The notes under the pieces are model-generated. The model was not told where the DNA came from. It worked only from the letters and a program-made list of their open reading frames with translations, and searched no databases. A DNA stretch of 64,000 nt from Leptothermofonsia sp049200465 (GTDB lineage Bacteria > Cyanobacteriota > Cyanobacteriia > Leptolyngbyales > Leptolyngbyaceae): positions 62,001 to 126,000 of the forward strand of contig NZ_CP120836.1 of NCBI RefSeq assembly GCF_049200465.1, given 5' to 3'. The position numbers and the translations under genes are program-made. This document shows, piece by piece, positions 8,667-17,043 of this stretch (the stretch's first letter is position 1; the number at the start of each line of letters is the position of its first letter).

Positions 8667-9485
8667 ATGCAGTTGCACAAAAATGCCTTAGAGGTTTTAC
8701 AGGAAACTAGCCGAACCTTTTATATTCCTATCAGCCGTCTTCCGGTAGGGTTACAAGAGGCGGTAACTTCGGCTTACCTTTGTATGCGCGCGATTGACGA
8801 AATTGAAGATCATCCAGACCTGGATAATCCGCTCAAGGCTAAGCTCCTGCAAACCATTAGCCTGACTTTACAGGCAGCGGCAGACAGCATTGATGTCGAT
8901 GATTTGGCTGCAGAATTGAGCCAGTACACAAACCTACTGCCCGAAGTCAGCATCCGCATTGGAGAGTGGGCAATGTTAGCACCGGGAACGATCGCCCCCC
9001 GTGTATGGGATGCTACAGCGGCTATGTCTGACCGGATGGCCTACTGGGCACTGAACAACTGGAACATTCAAACCCAGGCCGACCTGGATCGATACACTAT
9101 GAGCGTAGCTGGTGCAGTTGGGTTGCTACTGTCTGATCTATGGGCCTGGTATGACGGTACCCAAACAAACCGAACCCATGCGATCGGTTTTGGACGAGGA
9201 TTACAAGCCGTCAATATCTTACGGAACCATGCCGAAGATATGAACCGCGGGGTAAATTTCTACCCGACTGACTGGACAAATGAGCGCATGCAAACCTATG
9301 CCCGCCGCAACCTGGCAATGGCAGATGCGTATACCAGTGCTTTACCTCTCGGTCCTGCTTTAGATTTCTGCCAGATTCCGTTAGCACTGGCCCATGCGAC
9401 CCTGGACGCCCTGGCTCAAGGGGAAGAGAAACTCAGCCGCACCAAGGTGCTTGCCCTGGTTGAACAATTGACTAGCAGTAAATGA
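8667..9485 (+). CDS. squalene/phytoene synthase-family protein
   Basis: A 272-residue trans-isoprenyl-diphosphate-synthase-fold protein. The start is the ATG at 8667, which has GGAGGAG seven bases upstream; the GTG at 8646 has nothing comparable. The first aspartate-rich motif is intact as DEIED in CMRAIDEIEDHPD (about residues 42-46). The second motif reads NILRNHAEDMNRG, so the usual first Asp is Asn. Enzymes of this family condense two C15 or C20 prenyl diphosphates head to head. The Asn change leaves it open whether this one is a true squalene or phytoene synthase. It is a single gene flanked by repeats. Confidence 0.82.
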   Translation: MQLHKNALEVLQETSRTFYIPISRLPVGLQEAVTSAYLCMRAIDEIEDHPDLDNPLKAKLLQTISLTLQAAADSIDVDDLAAELSQYTNLLPEVSIRIGEWAMLAPGTIAPRVWDATAAMSDRMAYWALNNWNIQTQADLDRYTMSVAGAVGLLLSDLWAWYDGTQTNRTHAIGFGRGLQAVNILRNHAEDMNRGVNFYPTDWTNERMQTYARRNLAMADAYTSALPLGPALDFCQIPLALAHATLDALAQGEEKLSRTKVLALVEQLTSSK

Positions 9486-9570
9486 AATCACAGGCAACCA
9501 ACGTTGGGCATCAGGTGACAGGCAGCAGCAGGAAAAATGAGTACCCACTGCCAGCCACCTGTTGCCTTTA

Positions 9571-9649
9571 TATAGCAGTCCTAAATCAGTTGTGAGATGG
9601 AGAGGCTTTGTGAGAAGGAGTTCTGCAGAACTCCTTCTCACAATCCAAA
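9571..9649. repeat. repeat E, copy 1 (perfect 36-nt palindrome)
   Basis: It begins with TATAGCAGTCCTAAAT and contains a perfect 36-nt palindrome at 9608-9643, centred on TTCTGCAGAA. Related copies lie at 35531-35617 and 63456-63550. This copy sits 85 bp downstream of the squalene/phytoene-synthase-like gene and abuts repeat D. The hairpin could stop transcription but has no T-run after it. Confidence 0.8.
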
Positions 9650-9767
9650 TAAGTAGCGAGGCGCAGTTAAATTAAGGATAATTTCGGGGGTGGAGGGGGT
9701 GAAAGCCGCTGCCTGGGGGCGCAGCCCCCACTCCCCCTTTTACCGATTAATGATGGCTACCTACTTA
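9650..9767. repeat. repeat D, copy 1
   Basis: About 118 bp with inverted ends TAAGTAG...CTACTTA. The left arm reads GAGGCGCAGTTAAATTAAGG and the right arm ATTAATGATGGCTACCTACT. The core (CTGCCTGGGGGCGCAGCCCC) is shared with repeat A, although the ends differ. Other copies are at 11006-11093 and 38112-38225. Confidence 0.8.
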
Positions 9768-11005
9768 TAAGACAAAAAAGCACAAAAAAACGCACTGCGT
9801 TTTGCACAGTACGTGACTTCTTGGAGATTCCTGCAATTCAACTTTTAATTAAAAGGTTGATCTGCGAAACGGTTGCCACCAAATGAACATTTTCCACAAA
9901 GGAAGTAGTTCTACGGGGTGTTCTGCGGGGTCTGGATGGAGGACTGTACGATTCCATTACAACCGTTGCTCCAATTATCAGAACACCCAAGATGCTGATA
10001 CTTCTAGATAAAAAACGCGTGTCTTTGGTTTTGGCAACCCCTAATCTGACAGTTTTGACGAGAGGTAGAAAGATTCGATCATTCATAACTCTAAAGGCAA
10101 CTGAAGTACATTGATCCAAATTGTTAGTAGATTGCCCCCAGATCAGACTCCTCTCATTGGTAATGTGATAACTCATACCCAAATTTCAAATTGCATCATG
10201 ACTCTCTTCAAAGTCTGTTAATGAACATTTTCTATTAACAAAACAACTTCAATTTCCAGAGAATTGGTGTGAGGTAAAAGAATAACTTGTGTACTCTTTC
10301 AACGACCAACCAGGAGAATCTGCAAATTTAAGGATTTGGAGTTGAATTTTCACACGTGTGAATGGGAAATTTAACTGTGCGATCTCAATCAGGAACAAAA
10401 ACCTAAAGCCTCGCCACAATTCCATGCAAAGACATGCCCAGCTATGATCTCAGAAACTTGATTAAAGTTTCTGCAAATACAAAAAGCACAGTTCTCCTGG
10501 AAGTTTGGTATAAGCCTTGCTTATCACCGAAACAAAATCAATATTCTAGGAATTTTGTTTGGGGTGAAAGAGTAGTTTACGCTACTTTTTTACCAGCAAA
10601 CCGGGAGAAACAAAAGCACTGTCTGGATAAGTCTGAGGTAGATTTCCCTAACTGGTGACGAGAAGGGCAGGATTGCTCTGCAAACCTCCTAAGACGATTC
10701 CAGGAGACAAGACACACTTAAAGCAATGTTGTCCTCTTGCATTCAGTCTAAAACGGATTCCTCACTAAAAGATTGCACTTTTATGCAATCTTTGTCGGGT
10801 TTTCGCTGGCTAATTTGCTAGTTTTATATTGACAGTACTTAAAATCTAAAAAGCTTATCAAATAAAGCTTATAAGCTCTCTGACAGTAGTATTCCAGCAA
10901 TATCATTTTCCTCTGTAGAGATGTTTCATGAAACTGCAAATGATTCATGACAGATTTAAAACTCAACCAACTCTTCGACAAATCAGAATTATTGAGTCGA
11001 AAGAT
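9768..11005. other. 1.2-kb AT-richer region without a convincing gene
   Basis: This stretch is less GC-rich than the genes around it and lacks HIP1 octamers. It holds repeat F (10508-10610) and a weaker relative at about 10238-10320. A perfect 10-bp stem-loop lies at 10768-10793 (AAAGATTGCA, loop CTTTTA, TGCAATCTTT). An open frame on the minus strand (9838-10086, from an ATG) would encode about 82 residues with one hydrophobic segment (SISILGVLIIGATVV), but nothing else supports it. Confidence 0.4.
10508..10610 (+). repeat. repeat F, copy 1
   Basis: It shares with 21831-21950 the ordered blocks GGT(G)ATAAGCCT.GCTTAT, ACAAAATCAATATTC.AGG, TTTTGTTTGGG.GA, a TAGCGTA/TAGTTTACGCTA segment and AGCAA.CCGG.AGAA. 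The whole repeat is about 105 bp here. A third, more diverged relative may lie at 10238-10320. Confidence 0.6.
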
Positions 11006-11093
11006 TAAGTAGGTAGTCATCATTAATTGGTAAAAGGGGGAGTGGTGTGCCCCTCCACCCCCAAAACTATCCTTAATAATTTAATTGCGCCTA
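11006..11093. repeat. repeat D, copy 2 (truncated at the IS side)
   Basis: Opposite orientation to copy 1. It starts TAAGTAGGTAGTCATCATTA and ends AATTGCGCCTA, lacking the terminal GCTACTTA seen in copy 3. The IS1-family element begins seven bases later. The missing end is not found on the far side of the IS, so the insertion was probably followed by a deletion. Confidence 0.7.
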
Positions 11094-11099
11094 ATGCAC

Positions 11100-11880
11100 G
11101 GTAGTCTTAAAGATGTAAGGATGGATAAGACAACACTACCTCCAATAGTTTATGTCGATTGCTCTCCCCCGTGTCCTGCTTGTCAATCAACTTACACGGT
11201 CAAAAATGGTAGAATTCACAATGGCAAGCAGAACTTTAAGTGCCCCGAGTGTGGCAGACAGTTTGTTGAAGTCCCTCAAAACAAACGCATTGCTCAGGGA
11301 ACCAAAATCTTGATTGACAAACTGTTATTGGAGAAGCTCCCTTGAGCTGGAATAGCAAGAGTAGCAGGTGTTTGAGAGCCTTGGCTGCAAAGTTATGTCA
11401 ATGCCAAATATGAAGCAGTGCCTCCGCAGGTCGAGGTGTCGGTAAAAAAAGGACGTTTGACGATCCAGTGTGACGAGATGTAGTCATTTGTGGGCAACCA
11501 GGGGAACAACCTGTGGATTTGGCTAGCCTTAGATGTGGTAACCCGAGAACTTGTTGGAGTGTATGTTGGTGCCCGTAGCTGCCAGGGGGCAAAAGGATTG
11601 TGGTCTGCCTTACCCGTTGTGTATCGACAGTGGGCCGCCTCCTATAGCGATTTCTGGTCAGTTTACGATGAGGTATTCCCTAGTAAGCGGCATCATAGTG
11701 TCGGCAAAGAGAGTGGCAAAACCAGCTACATCGAACGGTTTAACTGCACCTTACGGCAACAGGTTTCGAGATTGCTTCGCAAGACCCTGTCATTTTCCAG
11801 AAACCTGGAGAATCAAATCGGGGCGATCATCTGGTACTTCGTTCACCACTCCAACTCTTCCTTACTTGTTTAGGACTACC
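11100..11880 (+). mobile_element. IS1-family insertion sequence, decayed copy
   Basis: A 781-bp element with inverted ends GGTAGTCTTAAAGATGTAAG on the left and, on the opposite strand at the right end, GGTAGTCCTAAACAAGTAAG. Size, the GGTAGT terminus and the encoded transposase fit the IS1 family (IS1 itself is 768 bp). No target duplication is visible. The left side abuts truncated repeat D. Confidence 0.85.
11121..11873 (+). pseudogene. IS1-family transposase, three internal stops
   Basis: One continuous frame covers both an InsA-like zinc-ribbon/helix part (CPACQSTYTVKNGRIHNGKQ, then FKCPECGRQF) and an InsB-like DDE part (LWIWLALDVVTRELVGVYVG, then YSDFWSVYDEVFP and SYIERFNCTLRQQ). It is interrupted by TGA near 11343, TGA near 11373 and TAG near 11481. 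Unlike classical IS1, no frameshift is needed between the two halves. With three nonsense codons it cannot make transposase. Confidence 0.85.
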
Positions 11881-12238
11881 ACAGAGCCACATCTGACTTC
11901 AGGGTATAGTTGCCTCTTGCTCTTGAGCCACCCAACGCGATCGCTACAATCCCCCTTAACTGCCTGCAAGCGATCGACAACATGGTGAATGAACTGAGGC
12001 AACTACTGATTCATAGTGCTCTGTCCCATCGCTGCTCCTAAACAACAATCGGGCAAACTGAGGAAACGAAACTCACTATTCCAGTTCACCCACAACAGAT
12101 TACCAATCTGGAACCGATTATACCTGCTTCAGCCCAAGTAGCGATGACAACGTAAGCAGGCAAATTTCCATTCGAGGAGCCTGTCTGCTTAAGCTTCTGG
12201 TTAGGCTGCCTGTTCAGTACCCCTCACCCCTCACCTAT
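11881..12238. other. intergenic region between the IS and groEL, unrecognised
   Basis: No convincing gene is seen. Short stretches look like degraded coding DNA (HIP1 sites at 11938 and 11970, ATGGTGAATGAACTGAGGCA near 11982), possibly remnants of another mobile element. The right end leads into the CIRCE operator of groEL. Confidence 0.35.
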
Positions 12239-12265
12239 TTAGCAGTCCAACAAGTTGAGTGCTAA
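12239..12265 (+). promoter_or_regulatory. CIRCE operator (HrcA binding site) of groEL
   Basis: TTAGCAGTC, nine bases, GAGTGCTAA. This matches the CIRCE consensus TTAGCACTC-N9-GAGTGCTAA with one mismatch (G for C) in the left arm. It lies 30 bp before the groEL ATG, inside the probable 5' untranslated region, where HrcA represses chaperone genes in cyanobacteria. Confidence 0.93.
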
Positions 12266-12295
12266 ATTTAGATGTGGAGAACTAAGCGAGAAACT

Positions 12296-13939
12296 ATGGC
12301 AAAGATCGTTGTATTCGATGATGAATCCCGTCAGGCGCTAGAACGCGGCGTGAATGCTCTGGCGGATGCTGTTCGTGTGACCCTGGGTCCCAAAGGACGT
12401 AACGTTCTATTGGAGAAGAAATATGGTGCGCCCCAGATTGTGAACGATGGCATCACCATCGCCAAAGAAATTGAACTGGAAGACCCGTTGGAAAATACGG
12501 GTGCTTCCCTCATTCGTGAAGTGGCATCCAAGACCAAAGACCTGGCCGGGGATGGCACCACCACGGCAACCGTCCTTGCCCAGGCGATGATTCGGGAAGG
12601 GATGAAGAATGTGGCAGCAGGAAACAATCCGGTTGCTTTGCGGCGAGGTATCGAGAAGGCGATCGCCAAACTGGTGGATGAGATCAAAGTAGTTGCTAAG
12701 CCCATCGAAGGGAATGCGATCGCCCAGGTCGCCACCGTTTCCTCTGGCAACGACGAAGAAGTGGGGGCCATGATCGCCGAAGCAATGGGCAAAGTCGGTA
12801 GAGATGGCGTGATTACCGTGGAAGAGTCCAAATCCCTCAGTACCGAGATGGAAGTGGTCGAGGGGATGCAATTTGACCGGGGCTACATTTCTCCCTACTT
12901 CGTCACCGATCCGGAGCGAATGATTGCAGAATTTGAAAATACTCTTATTCTCCTTACAGACAAAAAGATTAGCTCCATTCAGGAATTCATCCCAGCTCTG
13001 GAGAAAATTGCTCGCTCGGGTCAACCCCTGCTAGTGATTGCCGAAGACATCGAAGGGGAAGCACTAGCAACCCTGGTGGTTAATCGTCTGCGGGGAGTGC
13101 TGAATGCGATCGCCGTTAAAGCCCCCGGTTTTGGAGAACGCCGTAAAGCCATGCTGCAAGATATTGCGGTTCTCACTGGCGGTCAGGTGATTTCAGAAGA
13201 TATTGGGCTCAGCCTGGATACTGTTTCGCTGGAAATGCTGGGTCGGGCACGCAAAGTTACTATCACCAAAGACACCACCACAATCGTATCTGAGGTTGAA
13301 AATAGAGCAGATATTGATAAGCGCGTTGAGCAGTTGCGGAAGGAGTTGGAACGCAGTGACTCCGAGTACGACAAAGAAAAACTGCAAGAACGGATCGCTA
13401 AACTGGCAGGTGGTGTAGCGGTAATTAAAGTGGGAGCTGCTACCGAAACCGAACTTAAAGACCGCAAGTTTCGGATTGAAGATGCCCTCAATGCCACAAA
13501 AGCCGCAGTCGAAGAAGGGATTGTTCCCGGTGGTGGTACAACCCTGATTCACCTGGCTCCCAAACTGGCTGAGTTCAAGAAAACGCTGAACGCTGAAGAG
13601 CAGATTGGGGCCGATATTGTACTGAAAGCTCTGGAAGCTCCACTGAAACAGATTGCGGATAATGCAGGTGTCGAAGGTTCCGTTGTGGTTGAAAAAGTCC
13701 GCAGTACCGAATTCAACGTAGGCTACAACGCCCAGACCGATAAGTTCGAGGATCTGATTGCCGCAGGAATTATCGACCCTGCCAAAGTTGTGCGATCAGC
13801 GCTTCAAGATGCTGGTTCCATCGCTGGCATGGTGTTGACCACCGAAGCTCTGGTAGTGGAAAAGCCTGAGAAGAAACCTGCTGGTGGTACTCCCGATATG
13901 GGTGGTATGGGTGGTATGGGCGGCATGGGTATGATGTGA
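12296..13939 (+). CDS. groL: chaperonin GroEL (60 kDa), monocistronic
   Basis: A 547-residue chaperonin starting MAKIVVFDDESRQALERG; the upstream in-frame ATG at 12272 overlaps the untranslated leader and is rejected. Conserved landmarks include the VTLGPKGRNV and GDGTTTATVL ATP-site segments, ETVSSGND-type equatorial sequence and a C-terminal GGM tail. No groES precedes it, so it corresponds to the second, unlinked GroEL that many cyanobacteria have beside groESL. It is heat-inducible through the CIRCE element just upstream. Confidence 0.97.
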   Translation: MAKIVVFDDESRQALERGVNALADAVRVTLGPKGRNVLLEKKYGAPQIVNDGITIAKEIELEDPLENTGASLIREVASKTKDLAGDGTTTATVLAQAMIREGMKNVAAGNNPVALRRGIEKAIAKLVDEIKVVAKPIEGNAIAQVATVSSGNDEEVGAMIAEAMGKVGRDGVITVEESKSLSTEMEVVEGMQFDRGYISPYFVTDPERMIAEFENTLILLTDKKISSIQEFIPALEKIARSGQPLLVIAEDIEGEALATLVVNRLRGVLNAIAVKAPGFGERRKAMLQDIAVLTGGQVISEDIGLSLDTVSLEMLGRARKVTITKDTTTIVSEVENRADIDKRVEQLRKELERSDSEYDKEKLQERIAKLAGGVAVIKVGAATETELKDRKFRIEDALNATKAAVEEGIVPGGGTTLIHLAPKLAEFKKTLNAEEQIGADIVLKALEAPLKQIADNAGVEGSVVVEKVRSTEFNVGYNAQTDKFEDLIAAGIIDPAKVVRSALQDAGSIAGMVLTTEALVVEKPEKKPAGGTPDMGGMGGMGGMGMM

Positions 13940-14028
13940 TGAAGCGGTACATCAGTAAATTCCGCAATATCAATCAGACCAACAGACCTACCCTTGAATG
14001 TACTCGCGATCGCGCCCTCGATGGGTTT

Positions 14029-14149
14029 TATAGCTGTCACCAGGTTACTTAGGACGTTGATTTTAAGGGAGTGTAGAGGCTTTGCCCCCAGCCAGCAGGG
14101 GTGGAACACCCCCTGCACCCCATCCTAAGCCTGGTGGTTACAGCTATAG
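14029..14149. repeat. repeat A, full copy 2
   Basis: It runs from TATAGCTGTCACCAGGTTAC to CTGGTGGTTACAGCTATA, with the core CCCCAGCCAGCAGGGGTGGA. It lies downstream of groEL in reverse orientation to copy 1. Confidence 0.85.
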
Positions 14150-14164
14150 TTTGTGAACAAGAGT

Positions 14165-14335
14165 TTGTGAACAAAGGGGAGCTAAGCCCCAAGCAGGGGT
14201 GGAACCCCTGTACCCCGTTCAAATTTTGGCATTGCTGAATTTGGGTATGAAATAGGTGTTGTATGCTCGAAACTTCGTTTCGATCCATACTGCTTTTCAG
14301 CAACGCCCAAATTTCAAGAAGAATCGCTATATAAA
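14165..14335. repeat. composite hairpin element with nested repeat B
   Basis: An A-type half core (GCAGGGGTGGAACCCCTG, then CCCCGTTCAAATTT) is followed by a complete repeat B and then by CCAAATTTCAAGAAGAATCG CTATA. The flanks read CAAATTT on both sides of B, which looks like a duplicated target. The outer right end is the reverse complement of the start of the repeat at 5904. Confidence 0.6.
14228..14307. repeat. repeat B, copy 1
   Basis: It has inverted ends GGCATTGCTGAA...TTTTCAGCAACGCC and an inner stem built on TGCTCGAAAC...GTTTCGA. Other copies are at 33950-34043, 46925-46985 (partial) and 59293-59390. Confidence 0.8.
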
Positions 14336-14359
14336 AATTAGGGAATCAGAAGGCAGAAG

Positions 14360-15508
14360 TCAGATTGATTCTGACTCCCGATCCAGATAACATGCCACTG
14401 AGATTAGCCCTGGAAGCGACAGATTGATAATCAACAGACGAATTAAGTGCCCTGCGGTGATAATTTCGACGTTGTGATTCAGGGTTAGGGCAATCCAGAT
14501 CATTTCTGGAGAACCTCCTGGAGCCGCAATTAGCAAGCAGGTGAGCCAGTCCCATGAGGTCAATAATCGGGCTCCTGCGGCTGCTAGAAAGGTGACTCCA
14601 AACATAAGGGAAACCGGGATTACAGCATTCGTAACAGTAGACCCTTTGAGTTTGGGGTTGATTCCCCAATATTCACCAATGGTGATGCCTAATAGAACTT
14701 GACCCACAATATTAAACAAAGGTGGCAACCGAAAGTCAAAGGAGGCGAGGGGAGGAAATAGGAACGGCAGAATATCAAACACGAGTCCGATCGCGATCGC
14801 ACAAAAAAATCCAGCCACTGGAATCTTCAGTTTTCCTGCCAGGTAGACGGCCAGTGAAGTCACTGCCAGTACCAGACAGGGCAACGATAATTGACTTATC
14901 TGAAGGGTCAGTAATGAGTTCAGCAGTTCTTTGAAAGAGGGATGGGTGGAATGGGCGATCGCCCTATTCGCAATCATCGGCATCACAAGAATAACCGACG
15001 TAAACCGCATTAATTGGACTAAAGAAACCAGCGACGCACTCTTGCTGTAGTCTGCTGCCATGCTTGCCATCACCCCAATATTGCCAGGAGAGGTTGCCAG
15101 CATAGCGGTGAGCAAATCTGTCTTTTCAATTCGGGAATAGATCCCTCCGATCAATCCACCGCTGATCAGCAGAAACAGCGGTAGCCCCAGCAGAAACAGC
15201 CAGTGGGATGAGAAAACGGTTAGATTACTTTGTTGCAGAGACAGCCCAATCGTTAACCCGATAATAATTTGTCCCACTTTTCTTGCCCTGCGGTTAGGTT
15301 GGATGGAGAAATTGCCCAGTATCCGATAACCGTAAAATACCAGAGCCCCCGCCCCAATGCCGCCCAGTATCCACGCTGCGCTTCCCAAACCCAAAGCTGT
15401 TAACCCCAAGCCAATTGCGATCGCGACCAGCTCTTCAATAGCGAAAATCCAATAGCCAATTATTGATTCAGAATAGGCGTTAGCCTTGGGAAAGGCGACT
15501 TCAACCAC
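14360..15508 (-). CDS. AbrB-family (COG3180-type) membrane protein
   Basis: A 382-residue integral membrane protein, probably with ten or more helices. It has two internally similar halves typical of the PF05145 'AbrB' duplication, for example LISGGLIGGIYSRIEKTDLL TAMLATSPGNIGVM in the first half and LLIAAPGGSPEMIWIAL in the second. Despite the name, this is not the DNA-binding AbrB regulator; the family is thought to be a transporter. The start is a GTG at 15508, with GGAG about ten bases before it. A 250-bp gap separates it from yebC on the same strand. Confidence 0.83.
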   Translation of the reverse strand: MVEVAFPKANAYSESIIGYWIFAIEELVAIAIGLGLTALGLGSAAWILGGIGAGALVFYGYRILGNFSIQPNRRARKVGQIIIGLTIGLSLQQSNLTVFSSHWLFLLGLPLFLLISGGLIGGIYSRIEKTDLLTAMLATSPGNIGVMASMAADYSKSASLVSLVQLMRFTSVILVMPMIANRAIAHSTHPSFKELLNSLLTLQISQLSLPCLVLAVTSLAVYLAGKLKIPVAGFFCAIAIGLVFDILPFLFPPLASFDFRLPPLFNIVGQVLLGITIGEYWGINPKLKGSTVTNAVIPVSLMFGVTFLAAAGARLLTSWDWLTCLLIAAPGGSPEMIWIALTLNHNVEIITAGHLIRLLIINLSLPGLISVACYLDRESESI

Positions 15509-15673
15509 GAATGGGTGCTCCTACAAAACGGGGTTAAGGAGACTATTACATGTCCTGGGAAAAAGTGCCAGATTATAAAACAGAGGCTGAATTCACCCAA
15601 TTGGATGAGTTGGCAGGATGAGGTAAGGTAGTAAGCACTGGTATTAATTTAAAAGATGTGTAGAGCACAAGCA

Positions 15674-15716
15674 CATGGGGGAGCTGAATGGGGGCATTCT
15701 AGCTCCCCTCTTCTTT
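15674..15716 (+). other. stem-loop between yebC and the AbrB-family gene
   Basis: GGGGGAGCT pairs with AGCTCCCCT around a loop GAATGGGGGCATTCT that can itself pair. On the plus strand it is followed by CTTCTTTT, resembling a terminator. Both neighbouring genes run on the minus strand, where no T-run follows, so its role is unclear. Confidence 0.35.
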
Positions 15717-16525
15717 TACGCCACACTCAGCGTCATCAACTCATCACTCATCTCAAAATTAGCCGTGACATTTTGCACGTCGTCCAGATCTTCCAGAGCG
15801 TCCATCAGTTTCATTAGTGCGCGTGCCTGATCAGAGTCGCTGACTTCTACAGTGTTATTCGGAATCCAGCGCAACTCCACCCGGTTGACACTGTAACCTT
15901 TGTCTTTCAACGTCTGGCTCAGAGTTTCCAGATGAGTGGGATCAGTCAGGGCTTCAGCAACGGTGCCTTCCTCTCCCTCAATCAATTCATAGGTGTCGGC
16001 TCCACCTTCTAAAAACGCTTCCAACAGTTCTTCTTCGTTCACCGGATTGGCTTGTTCATGGCGGCGTTTGCGTCCAGCCTCTGGAGGAGTGAGCATCACT
16101 TCAACAACTCCCTTCTGGTCAAACATCCAGCCAACGCAGCCAGTTTCACCCAGATTGCCGCCATTTTTGCTAAAAGCAACCCGCAAGTCTGCGGCAGTGC
16201 GGTTGCGATTGTCGGTGAGGGCTTCAATTAAGACGGCAACTCCGCCAGGACCATACCCCTCGTAACGGATCGCTTCCAGGGCTGCGTTATCAGCTCCCAA
16301 TTTGCCAGAACCCTTAGCGATCGCCCGCTCAATATTATCATTTGGAATTCCTGCTGCTTTCGCTTTTTCAATCGCTGTTCGTAATTGAAAGTTACTGGCT
16401 GGGTCCGCTCCATTACGAGCAGCTACGATGATCTCCCGCGAAATTTTGGTGAAAACTTTGCCTTTAACAGCATCTACCCGAGCTTTTTGGCGCTTGATAT
16501 TTGCCCACTTACTATGTCCTGCCAT
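15716..16525 (-). CDS. YebC/PmpR-family protein
   Basis: A 269-residue protein starting MAGHSKWANIKRQKARVD, the invariant YebC N-terminus; 18 further in-frame codons upstream are not conserved and are excluded. Family members include DNA-binding regulators and, as shown for some bacteria, factors that relieve ribosome stalling at proline-rich sequence. It is somewhat longer than the usual 240-250 residues because of an insertion around RKRRHEQANPVNEEELLE. Single gene. Confidence 0.95.
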   Translation of the reverse strand: MAGHSKWANIKRQKARVDAVKGKVFTKISREIIVAARNGADPASNFQLRTAIEKAKAAGIPNDNIERAIAKGSGKLGADNAALEAIRYEGYGPGGVAVLIEALTDNRNRTAADLRVAFSKNGGNLGETGCVGWMFDQKGVVEVMLTPPEAGRKRRHEQANPVNEEELLEAFLEGGADTYELIEGEEGTVAEALTDPTHLETLSQTLKDKGYSVNRVELRWIPNNTVEVSDSDQARALMKLMDALEDLDDVQNVTANFEMSDELMTLSVA

Positions 16526-16719
16526 CTCAACCGTGACTAAGCCAGAATTGCAAACAACTTCAATCAATAGAATAGTCAAAGATGGCTTAACTGTCTTTAT
16601 GGAACTGGTGAAATGGGCCCATCGCTTCTTTTATCCAATGCAAATAGAAAGCATAACAATATTATTTCCAAAGAAAGATGCCATTTATATGCCGCTACCT
16701 TTATCGCGCAAAGGTAGCA

Positions 16720-16838
16720 TTACTGACCTGGATTTAGCGATCGCTCAACGGATTGTGGAAGCGCATGGTAGCATTATCACTGCAAGCAGCGAAGTGGGAC
16801 AGGGAGCCACATTCACCATTCGCTTGCCCATTGGGTAA
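16720..16838 (+). pseudogene. histidine-kinase C-terminal fragment
   Basis: About 36 residues (LDLAIAQRIVEAHGSIITAS, then SEVGQGATFTIRLPIG) match the G2 end of a HATPase_c domain. The normal GLGLAI has become LDLAI, and no histidine or N-box region precedes it. It is the remnant of a lost sensor kinase between yebC and purine-rich low-complexity DNA. Confidence 0.75.
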
Positions 16839-17043
16839 AAAGGAGAAGGAAGAAAGAAGAAAAAGGAAGAAGGAAGAAGAAAGTGTAGGGGGAGTTGACA
16901 TGTCAGATCTGTTAAGAAAACAAGTATCTCTGAAAACCTGCCTCTACAGGAGCCAGAAGTCAGGAGTTGGAAATGGGGAGTACGATAGTAGAGTGTTTCT
17001 TCACGCAAGATGGAGACTATCGATAATCCCTGAATAGTGCTTT

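Noticed and set aside
9838..10182. 114-residue minus-strand frame
   Set aside because: No ribosome site and no recognisable family; only one short hydrophobic segment, so it is kept as a note in the intergenic entry and not called a gene.
10434..10658. 74-residue frame on the plus strand
   Set aside because: Most of it is repeat F, whose other copy is not coding in this frame.
12331..12831. Long minus-strand frames opposite groEL
   Set aside because: Shadows of codon bias in groEL; no homology is visible.
16428..16719. N-terminal part of the frame that ends in the kinase fragment
   Set aside because: It is antisense to yebC and its promoter; only the last 36 residues resemble a histidine kinase.
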